Below, in pieces: positions 17,712 through 26,394 of a stretch of DNA of 64,000 nt (its first letter is position 1; each line of letters starts with the position of its first letter). The notes beneath the pieces were generated by a model. The model ran no database searches, was not told where the DNA came from, and saw only the letters and a program-made list of their open reading frames with translations. Position numbers and translations under genes: made by a program. The stretch lies in the NCBI GenBank assembly GCA_002162955.1, contig MABD01000030.1, positions 22,740 to 86,739 of the forward strand, in the 5' to 3' direction. Source of the stretch: Gammaproteobacteria bacterium 45_16_T64 (lineage in GTDB: Bacteria > Pseudomonadota > Gammaproteobacteria > Pseudomonadales > Ketobacteraceae).

Positions 17712-17942
17712 ATGACAAAGACCAAGGTTGATTGTGATATCGCTTACCGGAATTATGTCGATAATATTCAAGCGCTTAGTAATATTCTAGAGGGACGCCC
17801 AGAGCCTGCGTATGTTAAGCATCAGAATGTTGAGGTTAGACGTTGCTTGGCAAGAAAGGGTTTTTACCTGAAAGAATTGGCGCGGGACCCAGACGAAAGT
17901 GTGCGTCGTATTGCCGAGTCTGCGTTAAACGGCCCTGCCTAA
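17712..17942 (+). CDS. Small HEAT-like protein, unknown function
   Basis: 76 residues from ATG 17712; a GTG at 17703 is an alternative, and no clear ribosome-binding site distinguishes them. The C-terminal half (VEVRRCLARKGFYL, then DPDESVRRIAESAL) looks like about one and a half HEAT or variant-leucine-type helical repeats, usually a protein-protein interaction surface. No signal peptide or membrane segment. It stands alone between DUF3047 and the convergent P450, and a GC-rich hairpin overlaps its stop codon. Coding status is likely but not certain. Confidence 0.55.
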   Translation: MTKTKVDCDIAYRNYVDNIQALSNILEGRPEPAYVKHQNVEVRRCLARKGFYLKELARDPDESVRRIAESALNGPA

Positions 17943-17955
17943 TACGCAGGGGCCG
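17930..17955 (+). terminator. GC-rich hairpin at the end of the small HEAT-like gene
   Basis: CGGCCCTGC (17930-17938) pairs with GCAGGGGCCG (17946-17955) with a single bulged base and a 7-nt loop. It is followed only by CATCTTTA, so it is a weak terminator or an mRNA-stabilising hairpin. It lies between convergent genes. Confidence 0.4.
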
Positions 17956-17974
17956 CATCTTTATGAGTGAGTGG

Positions 17975-19339
17975 TTAGACTCTTCCCCATTGGACGGGAA
18001 GCCCGTCCTTTGGCACTGGAAGCGTGGAGGTATCTACCGGCATTTCATAGCTTGGCTTCACTGACCAGCGATATTTCAAAATGATCTGGTGCAGAATTGC
18101 TTTAACCTGTAAATCGGCAAAATGTAACCCAATACACTTATGTGCTCCACCCCCAAACGGGCTCCATGCAAAAGGGTGAACCTTGTCTTCTCGACGATGA
18201 TCCGCAAAACGCTCAGGATCAAATTGCGTTGGATTCGGCCAATACTCTTCCATGTAGCCATTGTTGTATGGAAATATATTTACCATAGTACCTTTTGGAA
18301 TATGGAACCCTTTGTATTCGCAGTCTTTAACTGTTTTTCGAGGAATGTAAGGAACAGGGGCGCATAACCGCAGTGCCTCTTTCATGGCTAGGCTGATTGA
18401 ACTGAGTTTATCCAGATCTTCATAATCTATATGGGGTTTATTAAGAGCCTGCGACTCCTCTCTGATTCTTTCCTGCCATTCTGGATTCTTTGCAAGATAA
18501 TAGAACATCGTAGAAAGGGTGATGGTGGTTGTATCGTGTGCGGCCATCATAAGGAAGATCATGTGGTTGACGATATCATCATCGGTGAATCGGTCGCCAT
18601 CCTCTGTTTCTGCGCGACAGAGAACCGCAAACATGTCGTTGCCAGTACTTCTGCGTTTTTCAGCCACTTTAGAATAGAAGAACTTTTCGAGGACTTTTCT
18701 ACCTTGTAAGCCTTTTTGCCAGCGTAGACCAGGCACTGGCATTCGAATGATTGCGGTGCCGGCGAGTACCGCATCGACAAAGGCGTGATTAATTTTGTCG
18801 GCTTCTTTACCCAGCTCAGACCCCATGAATACGTCAGTGGCGAGGTCTAGAGTGAGTTGTTTAATCGATGGGAGAATATTGAGTTTTTTCTTGTGTTGCC
18901 ATTGGTCGATACCCTCTTCGATTTTTGGATTCATACGTTGAATGTAAGCCTTGAGCACTGGCTTATTGAATGCCTGTTGGAGGATTTTTCGGTGCCATTT
19001 ATGCTCCTCAAAATCCAGCAGCATAATACCGCGGTGGAAAAACTTACCAATAAAGTAGTCCCAGCCTTGGTTGTTGGAGAAGATATTGCCTTTGTTCATA
19101 AAGACAAACTGCGTGGCTTCTGGCCCTATCATTTGTACTACTCGTAGACCGAATACACCAATCCAAGATATCTCGCCATAGCGCTCGTAGCGTTTACGTA
19201 GCAGCCGTATGGGATCATTCATCATATCAAAGGTGTAGCCGATAACAGGTTTACCGCCGTCTCCAGGTATTTTGCATAGGTGACGTGTTGTTTTTATTTG
19301 TTCTGGTGCAATGTGAGGCGTAGATGAAGCCGTGGTCAT
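17975..19339 (-). CDS. Cytochrome P450 (first of a tandem pair)
   Basis: 454 residues, a soluble bacterial class P450 monooxygenase that needs an external ferredoxin and reductase. The I-helix oxygen-activation motif MAAHDTTT, the K-helix ExxR (KEALRL), the PERF region and the heme loop PFGGGAHKCIG with the axial Cys near residue 402 are intact. The start ATG 19339 has GGGGGA a few nt upstream. The N-terminus (IPGDGGKPVIGYTFD) has no membrane anchor. It is similar along its whole length to the P450 encoded 185 nt upstream in the same direction, so the two arose by tandem duplication. No ferredoxin gene is adjacent; fpr at 15034 might supply electrons. Substrate unknown. Confidence 0.93.
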   Translation of the reverse strand: MTTASSTPHIAPEQIKTTRHLCKIPGDGGKPVIGYTFDMMNDPIRLLRKRYERYGEISWIGVFGLRVVQMIGPEATQFVFMNKGNIFSNNQGWDYFIGKFFHRGIMLLDFEEHKWHRKILQQAFNKPVLKAYIQRMNPKIEEGIDQWQHKKKLNILPSIKQLTLDLATDVFMGSELGKEADKINHAFVDAVLAGTAIIRMPVPGLRWQKGLQGRKVLEKFFYSKVAEKRRSTGNDMFAVLCRAETEDGDRFTDDDIVNHMIFLMMAAHDTTTITLSTMFYYLAKNPEWQERIREESQALNKPHIDYEDLDKLSSISLAMKEALRLCAPVPYIPRKTVKDCEYKGFHIPKGTMVNIFPYNNGYMEEYWPNPTQFDPERFADHRREDKVHPFAWSPFGGGAHKCIGLHFADLQVKAILHQIILKYRWSVKPSYEMPVDTSTLPVPKDGLPVQWGRV

Positions 19340-19524
19340 GATATCCCCCAGGATTTATTGCATTACTTACTACCCGAAAGTAATGACTTAACATCAGTGG
19401 AAACCCGCTGGTTTTGCATCATTGTGTGCCAAGAACTCAATGTTGGCAAGAAATCTGCGCATATAGTCCACCGACACCTTGCGCGTGACTGACAAGTCAC
19501 TGGTTGGGGAGGTTGGCTTTTTTA

Positions 19525-20874
19525 TTAGTCACACCGTTCTAAATAGACGGGCAGGTCGTCCCCAGGAACAGGCAGGCTGGTGGTGTCTACGGGCATAACG
19601 TAGTCGGGTGGAACCGACCAGCGATAACGCTGTATCAGTTGGAACATAATGGCTTTTACCTGTAGTTCGGCAAAGTGCAGGCCAATGCATTTGTGCGCGC
19701 CACCGCCAAAGGGTACCCAGGCATAGGGGTGGATTTTGTCTTCTCGTCTGTCCTCAGTAAATCTCTCAGGGTCGAAGGCTTGGGCGTTGGGCCACAGGTC
19801 TTCCATATGGCCTGTGTGGTAGAGGGATATAAGCACCATGCTGCCCTTGGGTATGAATCGGCCTTTGTAGGTGCAAGGTTTGACGGTTTTCCTGGGCAGT
19901 GTGGGGACAGGTGGGCATAACCTTAATGCTTCTTTCATCACCAGGGAGATGGAAGGTAGCTGAGATAAATCATCGTAAGCAATATGTTGCGTTCCAACGG
20001 CTCTGCATTCTGTACGGATCTTTTCTTGCCATTCAGGGTGCTTGGCCAAGTAATAAATCATCACCGACAGGGTCATGGTGGTAGTGTCATGGGCTGCCAT
20101 CATGATGAATATCATGTGGTTGATAATGTCTTCATCGCTGAAGTGGGAGCCATCCTCTGTTTTCGCCATGCAAAGGGCTGAGAACATATCACTACCCGGC
20201 TGCTCTCTTTTGGTCGAGATATGTTGTTTGAAAAATGTTTCTAGAACTTTTCTACCTTTAAGGCCTTTGGACCAGCGTCCACCGGGTACTGCGTAGCGCA
20301 CGACGGCGGTACCGCCTCTAACAGCATCAATAAATGCTTGGTTTAGTTTGTCGGTTTCGGCCCCTAATTCAGCCCCCATAAAGATGTGAGTCGCGAGATC
20401 GAGGGTGAGTCGTTTGGCTAAGGGGGATATCTTTGTGTACTGCTGGGTAGTCCAGGGTTGAATACCCTGTTCAACATATTCGCCCATGTGCTGAAGATAG
20501 GTTTGAAGCGCGTTGCGGTTGAAGGCTTGCTGTAAAATCTTCCGGTGCCAACGATGCTCCTCAAAATCCAACAGCATGATGCCGCGGTTAAAGAACTTTC
20601 CAATAAAAAAGTCCCAGCCTTGATGATTCGAAAAGACGTTGTCTTTGTTTTGTAATACAAATTCGTTAGCATCGGCTCCCAACATATGGACCATGTGAAT
20701 GCCAAACAATGATGACCAGGATATTTCGCCGTATCGCTCATAACGGGAAGCAATGAGGTCTAGGTGATTATTGATAAAGTCTAATGTATAGCCGACCAGT
20801 AGCTTGCCCTTATCCCCCGGTATGTTTTGGTGGTTGATATGGGGAGATTGGCTTCCATGCTTAGGCGTACTCAT
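19525..20874 (-). CDS. Cytochrome P450 (second of a tandem pair)
   Basis: 449 residues from ATG 20874, chosen because its N-terminus (MSTPKHGSQSPHIN, then IPGDKGK) then aligns with the neighbouring paralogue. An in-frame GTG at 20988 would add 38 residues and overlap yheS by 14 nt. It has the I-helix motif MAAHDTTT, the ExxR (KEALRL), and the heme loop PFGGGAHKCIG with Cys near residue 396. Blocks such as RYERYGEISW and FFNRGIMLLDFEEHRWHRKI are nearly identical to the first P450, while the substrate-recognition stretches differ, consistent with divergence in substrate range. It follows yheS in the same direction. Confidence 0.92.
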   Translation of the reverse strand: MSTPKHGSQSPHINHQNIPGDKGKLLVGYTLDFINNHLDLIASRYERYGEISWSSLFGIHMVHMLGADANEFVLQNKDNVFSNHQGWDFFIGKFFNRGIMLLDFEEHRWHRKILQQAFNRNALQTYLQHMGEYVEQGIQPWTTQQYTKISPLAKRLTLDLATHIFMGAELGAETDKLNQAFIDAVRGGTAVVRYAVPGGRWSKGLKGRKVLETFFKQHISTKREQPGSDMFSALCMAKTEDGSHFSDEDIINHMIFIMMAAHDTTTMTLSVMIYYLAKHPEWQEKIRTECRAVGTQHIAYDDLSQLPSISLVMKEALRLCPPVPTLPRKTVKPCTYKGRFIPKGSMVLISLYHTGHMEDLWPNAQAFDPERFTEDRREDKIHPYAWVPFGGGAHKCIGLHFAELQVKAIMFQLIQRYRWSVPPDYVMPVDTTSLPVPGDDLPVYLERCD

Positions 20875-20974
20875 TGAGGGATCTTGCCTCGACTTATTCT
20901 TTTTTAGCACCGGGTGGTATTCCTTAGTTGTGCTGAATAAGTGAGGTGTTGGGCCGGTTAGGGCCTCAAGAATC

Positions 20975-22885
20975 TCATGTCTGCTCACTTATACTTGTTG
21001 CTAATGCCTCCATTGCTTCGGAAGCGTCCATCCATTCCATTTCTAAGGTTTCAAGTTGTGAGCTTAATTCACCTTGTTGTTTCAGCAGCAGGGTTAATTG
21101 CTCTTTATTATTGCTGTCATAAATGTCTGGGTCTGCCAATTGCTGCTCAATTTGATCTTTTTCTATCTGGCGTTTGTCCATCGCTTTTTCAGCTTTGTCC
21201 ACGCGCTTTTTCAGTGGACTCAGTTGCTTTCGCAATTCTGCTGCACGTTGCCTCTCTGTTTTTTTATCAACTTTCGACTCGCTGCTGTCCTGCGTACTCG
21301 ATTGTTTTTGTTGCCCGCGAAATTCAGCTAACCATGAGGCGTAGTCCTCTAAATCGCCTTTAAATTCATCAGCTTTACCATCTGCTACTAAGTATAGGCT
21401 ATCTGTGACACTCCGTATTAAATGTCTGTCATGGGAAACGATCAATAGAGCGCCTTCGAAAGATTGTAGTGCCATGGTTAAGGCGTGACGCATTTCCAAA
21501 TCGAGGTGGTTGGTGGGTTCATCAAGCAGCAAGAGGTTCGGTTTGTTCCAGATAATGAGGGCCAATGCTAATCTGGCTTTTTCACCACCGGAGAAACGAC
21601 CTATTGGGTCGTGCACTTGGTCGCCAATAAAATTGAAACTTCCTAAGTACTTTCGTAAAACCGCTTCTGAGGTCGTGGGTGTTAGGCGTTGTAATTGGAT
21701 TAGAGGGCTGGCATTGGGATCTAATTGATCGACCTGGTGTTGTGCAAAATAGCCAATGTTGCAGTGTTCACTCTGTGTTAGCTCACCGTCTATTAGTGGG
21801 ATGTCACCCACAAGGGTTTTTATCAGTGTGGATTTACCTGCGCCGTTAGGGCCAAGTAAACCAATACGGGAGTCAGGCCCCAGTTGCATTTTTATCTTGT
21901 TAAGAATGGGGTTTTCGCCGTATCCCATGTCCGCATTGTGTATGGAGAGCAATGGGTCTGCCATGTTGTCCGGTGTTTCGAAATGGAAGCTAAATGGGGA
22001 GTCGATATGAGCTGGCGCTATTCGTTCTAACCGATCGAGTGCCTTCAGGCGACTTTGCGCTTGCCTGGCTTTTGTCGCTTGAGCACGAAAGCGATCAATG
22101 TACTTCTGCATATGAGCAACTTCTCGCTGCTGCTTCTCAAATGCAGATTGCTGCTGTTGAAGGTGCATTGCCCGTTGCACCTCAAAGCTAGAATAATTGC
22201 CTTTGTAGTGTGTGGTTGTTTGGTTTTCCACATGCAGGATATGTTGCACTATGCCGTCGAGAAATTCTCTATCGTGGGAGATCAACATTAGAGTGCCAGG
22301 GTATTGCTTTAACCAGTCCTCTAGCCAAAGAATGGCATCGAGGTCGAGGTGGTTGGTGGGTTCATCCAATAACAAAAGGTCCGACCGGCACATCAATGTC
22401 TTGGCGAGGTTTAAGCGCATACGCCAGCCACCGGAAAAATCTTGCACAGGAACGCGGAATTGCTCTTGGGTGAATCCCAGGCCATTAAGCAACTTCGCCG
22501 CTTTTGATTCTGCGGTGTAGGCATTAATGGTATCTAAATCATGATGGATATGGGCTATTTGATTGTTGTCATTTTCGGCCTCGGCCCGCTCGAGCGCTTG
22601 TTCGAGTTCTCGTAACGGTCGATCACCATCGATAACGAATTCTATGGCAGGGCGATCCAGCGCTTCGATTTCTTGTGCCATATGGGCAATGGCCCATTCC
22701 TTTGGAATTAGGCAGTCTCCCTGATCAACATGAAATACACCTCGTAACAATCCAAACAATGATGACTTACCGCAGCCATTTCTGCCAGTAACACCCACAT
22801 GCCAACCAGGGTGAGCAATAAAACTGCCATCATTGATTAGGCATTTGTCGCCTCTATATAGCGATATGGATTTGAGCTGAATCAT
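20975..22885 (-). CDS. yheS: ABC-F family ATPase, YheS-like
   Basis: 636 residues, matching E. coli YheS in length and layout. There are two ABC domains without membrane segments. First domain: Walker A GRNGCGKSS (about residues 34-42), signature FSGGWRMRLNLA, and LLLLDEPTNHLDLDA. Second domain: GPNGAGKST, FSGGEKARLALAL and LLLLDEPTNHLDLEM. A linker rich in charged residues (the interdomain arm) lies between them, and a coiled-coil tail (about 535-630) follows. ABC-F proteins bind the ribosomal E site and relieve stalled translation; YheS has been tied to particular stall peptides. It sits next to algP as in Pseudomonas. Confidence 0.93.
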   Translation of the reverse strand: MIQLKSISLYRGDKCLINDGSFIAHPGWHVGVTGRNGCGKSSLFGLLRGVFHVDQGDCLIPKEWAIAHMAQEIEALDRPAIEFVIDGDRPLRELEQALERAEAENDNNQIAHIHHDLDTINAYTAESKAAKLLNGLGFTQEQFRVPVQDFSGGWRMRLNLAKTLMCRSDLLLLDEPTNHLDLDAILWLEDWLKQYPGTLMLISHDREFLDGIVQHILHVENQTTTHYKGNYSSFEVQRAMHLQQQQSAFEKQQREVAHMQKYIDRFRAQATKARQAQSRLKALDRLERIAPAHIDSPFSFHFETPDNMADPLLSIHNADMGYGENPILNKIKMQLGPDSRIGLLGPNGAGKSTLIKTLVGDIPLIDGELTQSEHCNIGYFAQHQVDQLDPNASPLIQLQRLTPTTSEAVLRKYLGSFNFIGDQVHDPIGRFSGGEKARLALALIIWNKPNLLLLDEPTNHLDLEMRHALTMALQSFEGALLIVSHDRHLIRSVTDSLYLVADGKADEFKGDLEDYASWLAEFRGQQKQSSTQDSSESKVDKKTERQRAAELRKQLSPLKKRVDKAEKAMDKRQIEKDQIEQQLADPDIYDSNNKEQLTLLLKQQGELSSQLETLEMEWMDASEAMEALATSISEQT

Positions 22886-22973
22886 AGGGTAAACCGTTAC
22901 GTCGATGCTTAGAAATTTGAGGGCGCTAGTTTACCCTAATTTGAGTAAGAGCGTTGTGGGAAAAAAGGGCAAT

Positions 22974-23000
22974 AAAAAAGGGCGGCCATTGGCCGCCCTT
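22974..23000 (-). terminator. Intrinsic terminator of algP
   Basis: A perfect 10-bp stem (AAGGGCGGCC 22978-22987, GGCCGCCCTT 22991-23000) with a 3-nt loop. On the minus strand it is followed by six T. It lies 21 nt past the algP stop and before the yheS start. Confidence 0.85.
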
Positions 23001-23021
23001 CGGGTCACGCAAAGGTGTTGC

Positions 23022-24185
23022 TTATGCGTCAGCGCCTGGCTCGAACAAGCTACGACCTGCTTCGGTCGGTGCTACGATCGGCTGCTTAGGAGCTTCTGCT
23101 TTGGGCGCAGGAGCTTCAACTTTAGGCTCTGGAGCTTTAACTGCTGCAACTGGGGCTGCAGGCTTCGCAGCTTCTTTTACTGCAGGCTTGCTAGCAGCCT
23201 TTGGTGCCGCAGCTTTAGGCGCAGCTTTAGGCGCAGCTTTAGGCGCAGCTTTCTTAGGGGCTTCCTTTTTAGGCGCTGCTTTTTTCGCGGCAGCTTTCTT
23301 AGCCGCTTTAGCTGGCTTCGCTGCTGGCTTAGATTCGGCCTTCTTTGCTGCCTTCTTAGCGGCTTTTTTCGGTGCGGCTTTCTTCTCAGCTACTTTCTTT
23401 GGTTCTGCTTTCTTAGCAGCGGCCTTTTTAGGTGCAGCTTTCTTGGCAGACTTCTTAGCAGCTACGGCTTCCTTCTTCTTAGCGGCAGCGTCTTTTTTCT
23501 TAGCAGCGACTTCTTTCTTCTTTGCTGCTAGTGCCGATTTTTTGGCAGCTACTTTAGCTTTAGCAGCGGCTTTCTTGTCAGCGGCTTTTTGAGCGGCTTC
23601 AGCTTTCTTAGCAGCTATCTTGGCTTTAGCGGCAGCTTTCTTTTCAGCTTCAGCATCTTTCTTGGCTTGCACTTTTGCAGCAGCAGCAGCTTTCTTAGCA
23701 GCGGCGGCATCTTCTTGAGCAAATTCTTTCTCAACGGCGGCAACAGCCTTAGCGATTCGAGCTTTGCGTGATGTCGCATTCTTAATCGCGTCAACAGCGG
23801 CTTTTGCAGGAGCTAATGCAGTTTTTGCAGCGTCAGCAGTGGCTGATTGTTTTTCAACGGCGGCCTTAGCAGTCGCTAGCGCCTTTTCTGAGGCAGCGGT
23901 TTTTTTCGCTTTAACCTTAACGGCAGCTTGCTTAGCTTTCACTTTTGCAGCTTTTTGAGCTTTTGATGCTTTCTCAAGAGCTTTAGTTGCAGAGGCGAGC
24001 TCTTTGTCGGCAGCTTTTAGTTTCTTGTCTTCAGCTTTGATCAGTTGAGCTTGAACTTTCGCAAGTTCTTTTGAAAGCTCAATTACTGGATCAGCGACTT
24101 TAGGAGCTGCTTTCTTTGGAGCTGCCTTTTTAGGAGCGGCTTTCGAAGCGACTTTCTTTTTTGCCGTAGTTTTTTTTGCGGCCAT
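23022..24185 (-). CDS. algP: Lys/Ala-rich histone H1-like protein, AlgP-like
   Basis: 387 residues made almost only of Ala and Lys with some Pro. It starts AAKKTTAKKK; a middle region (about residues 30-180) of long Ala/Lys helices could form coiled coil; the C-terminal half is KKAAPKKAAPK-type repeats like eukaryotic histone H1 tails. The last 20 residues are acidic and Pro-rich. In P. aeruginosa AlgP is such a KPAA-repeat protein that influences alginate genes and binds DNA. Position between yheS and an FKBP gene matches PA5252-PA5254, so orthology by synteny is likely although the N-terminal sequence differs. Expected to coat DNA. The repeats make the length prone to slippage. Confidence 0.85.
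   Translation of the reverse strand: MAAKKTTAKKKVASKAAPKKAAPKKAAPKVADPVIELSKELAKVQAQLIKAEDKKLKAADKELASATKALEKASKAQKAAKVKAKQAAVKVKAKKTAASEKALATAKAAVEKQSATADAAKTALAPAKAAVDAIKNATSRKARIAKAVAAVEKEFAQEDAAAAKKAAAAAKVQAKKDAEAEKKAAAKAKIAAKKAEAAQKAADKKAAAKAKVAAKKSALAAKKKEVAAKKKDAAAKKKEAVAAKKSAKKAAPKKAAAKKAEPKKVAEKKAAPKKAAKKAAKKAESKPAAKPAKAAKKAAAKKAAPKKEAPKKAAPKAAPKAAPKAAAPKAASKPAVKEAAKPAAPVAAVKAPEPKVEAPAPKAEAPKQPIVAPTEAGRSLFEPGADA
23209..23253 (-). repeat. 12-bp tandem repeat inside algP
   Basis: Three perfect copies of GCAGCTTTAGGC (23209-23220, 23221-23232, 23233-23244) and a partial fourth. In the minus frame they encode Ala-Pro-Lys-Ala units. In-frame units of 12 bp allow the protein to gain or lose four residues without frameshift. 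Confidence 0.8.
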
Positions 24186-24542
24186 TGAATAATTCCTCAG
24201 CTAAGTTGGTTGGTGCACACGGACACCAATTATACGGGTTGTCTTCACAATATCTATAGCTTTGCTATTTTGAGCTAGCACATGGCCAATTAAATGCAAT
24301 TTTTTGCCAGTTTTGATGCAGAAGCTTACAAATGAATCTGTTAGTATCCATGACGAACTAATAAAAAACGAAAATATTCTGGTGTAGAAACTTGGTAGGG
24401 AATCAATGGCATAATGTTGTTAGTTCATATCCTTGAACGATGACGTAGGTTCGCTGTCCAAAATTCTTCGATTTTTGCAGAATAGTAATCAGAAATTGAG
24501 ACCTTTAATTAGAATAACATTATTGAAATGGTAGGAGTTACG
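24186..24542. promoter_or_regulatory. Divergent promoter region of algP and the FKBP gene (357 bp)
   Basis: No coding sequence seen. On the minus strand a perfect TATAAT hexamer (bases 24234-24229) lies about 45 nt before the algP start, without a good -35. Just downstream in the algP leader, TTGGTG (24210-24215) and CACCAA (24224-24229) form an inverted repeat. The plus-strand side is AT-rich; I see no convincing promoter hexamers for the FKBP gene. Confidence 0.4.
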
Positions 24543-25295
24543 ATGAAAAAGATAGTGATAGCAGCAGTGGCATTTGGATTGGCGGCCTGTCAACCAGCAG
24601 ATGAATCTGTGAATGCGGCAGAAGCAGTAGCAGAAACCCCTGTGGCTGAAGCGGCAGCTCCTGCGTCTGCATTTTCAAACGAAGACGAGAAAGCAAGTTA
24701 TGCGATTGGCCTAAAATACGGTGAGTCGATGAAGCGAGATCTTACAGAGCTTCAACTTGAGACATTTTACAAAGGCTTTTCAGATGGCTTTGAAGGCAAC
24801 AAGCCTGCACTAGAGGCACAAGAAATTGTTGCTACATTACAGGCATTACAAACCCGTAAAATGGAAGAAATGAAGGCAAAAGCGGAGACTGCGGGCGTTG
24901 AAAACAAAACTGCTGGTGATAGCTTCCTTGTTGAAAACAAAAAGCGTGACGGTGTTAAGACCTTAGAAAGTGGCTTGCAGTACGAAGTGATTGCCGCTGG
25001 AGAAGGCGCTTCTCCTTCTAAAGAAGATAAAGTTAAAGTGCACTATCATGGTACATTGATTGATGGCACAGTATTTGATAGCTCTATTGATCGAGGCCAA
25101 CCTGCGACATTTGGCGTGGGCCAAGTGATCAAGGGGTGGACTGAGGCGCTTCAGCTAATGAAGGTGGGTGATAAGTGGAAAGTGTTCATTCCTTCCGATC
25201 TTGCTTATGGCGAGCGTGGTGCGGGCGGAAAAATAGGCCCCCATTCAGCGCTGATCTTTGAAGTTGAGCTATTAGAGATTGAAAAGAATAGCTAA
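24543..25295 (+). CDS. FKBP-type peptidyl-prolyl cis-trans isomerase, lipoprotein (FkpA/Mip-like)
   Basis: 250 residues from ATG 24543, with GTAGGAG 5-6 nt upstream. The signal peptide ends in a lipobox LAAC with Cys16, so the protein is a lipoprotein facing the periplasm or surface. After an Ala/Glu-rich spacer comes a helical FKBP_N dimerisation domain (about 45-130: KASYAIGLKYGESMKRDL). The C-terminal FKBP catalytic domain (about 150-248) shows VHYHGTLIDGTVFDSS, IKGWTEAL and IPSDLAYGERGAGG. It assists folding of envelope proteins. It lies between algP and rsd/algQ as in Pseudomonas, but is divergent from algP here. Confidence 0.92.
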   Translation: MKKIVIAAVAFGLAACQPADESVNAAEAVAETPVAEAAAPASAFSNEDEKASYAIGLKYGESMKRDLTELQLETFYKGFSDGFEGNKPALEAQEIVATLQALQTRKMEEMKAKAETAGVENKTAGDSFLVENKKRDGVKTLESGLQYEVIAAGEGASPSKEDKVKVHYHGTLIDGTVFDSSIDRGQPATFGVGQVIKGWTEALQLMKVGDKWKVFIPSDLAYGERGAGGKIGPHSALIFEVELLEIEKNS

Positions 25296-25313
25296 ACCAA
25301 CGATACGGTACAT

Positions 25314-25344
25314 AAAAAAGGGTAGATTCAATCTACCCTTTTTT
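25314..25344. terminator. Bidirectional intrinsic terminator (FKBP gene / WD40 gene)
   Basis: A perfect 15-bp inverted repeat, AAAAAAGGGTAGATT and AATCTACCCTTTTTT, around a single base, giving an A/T tail on both sides. It ends both convergent transcripts and overlaps the stop codon of the minus-strand WD40 gene. Confidence 0.85.
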
Positions 25345-26295
25345 ATTGCGCCAGATATTTACACTACCATTAGAATAGATTGTGCTGATGGTTCCATTAG
25401 GCAACAACGAGACTTCTTCAACCACTAAACCTGAAGGAGGATACAGAGAAGGGACCTTGGCGACTTTTTGCTGTAATTTCTTTCCTGTTTTTACATTCCA
25501 GACCATGACTCGCCGGACAGTGTCCCCGGTAATGAGTTTTCTACCATTCGCGCTAAATCGGCCCGCCGATAGGGTTATTCTGGGATAACCGACCGTTGAT
25601 AGCTCCTTACCTGTGCGTGCGTTCCATATCTTGCCAGTGCCATAGTACAAGCCAGCAAAAACAATAGTACCCTTACGGGAAATGGCGACGGTTGAGATAT
25701 CATCTCCGGGTGAGAATGTTTGAATCGCCTTGCCTTCGCTGAGCTTCCAGACTTTGACGATACCATCCTCGGAACCTGTGACCCCTATTTTTCCATCGGC
25801 AGAGATAGCGACGGTATTGATGTCACCGGAATGATTCAGTTTTTGTAGGATGCTACCTGTTGATGTTTCTATATAAAGCGCTGTGTAGTTTTCTTGTCCG
25901 ACCAGTGCATATTTCCCATTATCCGATAGCGCGAGCGATAAAATGCCACCAGAGGCGCCCCAGAAGCCACTGGGTTTGCCTGTTTTTACTTCCCACATGA
26001 CGAGCCTTTTTTTATCTGCTGTTAGTGCAAAGAGACTATCAGTAGAGAAGGTGACTGCTGCCATTGATGTAAGCTGGCCTTTATCGTGGTTCCAGTTATA
26101 CAAGCGCTCTGAGTCTTTCAGCCTCCAAAGGCTGCCACCGTGGAGGACTGAGCCTACCAAGGCGTATTTACCGTCTGGGCTAATTGCTGATGCGTAGGCG
26201 CTCTGCTCGGTTAACTCAATGTGTTTAGACGGAGTATCACCGCAGCCAATAAGCAGTGAGCAGAGAATGGAGAAACAAATAATAGACCGCAACAT
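25333..26295 (-). CDS. WD40-repeat lipoprotein
   Basis: 320 residues from ATG 26295 with GAAAGGA upstream. The lipobox LLIGC is near residue 18. The mature protein is a beta-propeller of about six to seven WD40-type blades; repeated units read like AISPDGKYALVG, TGSEDGIVKVW and RVMVWNVKTGKK. Such propellers are scaffolds for protein complexes; none of the blades suggests an enzyme. It lies between the FKBP gene and rsd, a place where Pseudomonas has no gene, so it is an insertion into a conserved block. Its own promoter should lie before 26295. Function unknown. Confidence 0.85.
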   Translation of the reverse strand: MLRSIICFSILCSLLIGCGDTPSKHIELTEQSAYASAISPDGKYALVGSVLHGGSLWRLKDSERLYNWNHDKGQLTSMAAVTFSTDSLFALTADKKRLVMWEVKTGKPSGFWGASGGILSLALSDNGKYALVGQENYTALYIETSTGSILQKLNHSGDINTVAISADGKIGVTGSEDGIVKVWKLSEGKAIQTFSPGDDISTVAISRKGTIVFAGLYYGTGKIWNARTGKELSTVGYPRITLSAGRFSANGRKLITGDTVRRVMVWNVKTGKKLQQKVAKVPSLYPPSGLVVEEVSLLPNGTISTIYSNGSVNIWRNKKG

Positions 26296-26365
26296 TTCGA
26301 TCCTTTCAAGAGGGGACATAACTAATAGTGTAGCGTGAAAGGACTAAAGCGTACTGAAGGGGATT

Positions 26366-26393
26366 AAAAAAGGGACCGAAAGGTCCCTTTTTT
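26366..26393 (-). terminator. Intrinsic terminator of rsd
   Basis: A perfect stem AAAAAAGGGACC (26366-26377) and GGTCCCTTTTTT (26382-26393) around a GAAA loop, with T tracts on either strand. It lies two bases after the rsd stop and separates it from the WD40 gene. Confidence 0.88.
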
Positions 26394-26394
26394 G

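Noticed and set aside
22905-23592. Long plus-strand frames (over 200 codons) opposite algP, rich in Cys/Arg/Phe or Ala/Gly
   Set aside because: They are the mirror of the GCN/AAR-type repeats of algP, which keep several antisense frames open; composition is unnatural for a protein.
23022-24185. Repetitive DNA considered as a CRISPR array or satellite
   Set aside because: Repeats are short, in frame, contiguous and encode Lys/Ala/Pro; there are no unique spacers.
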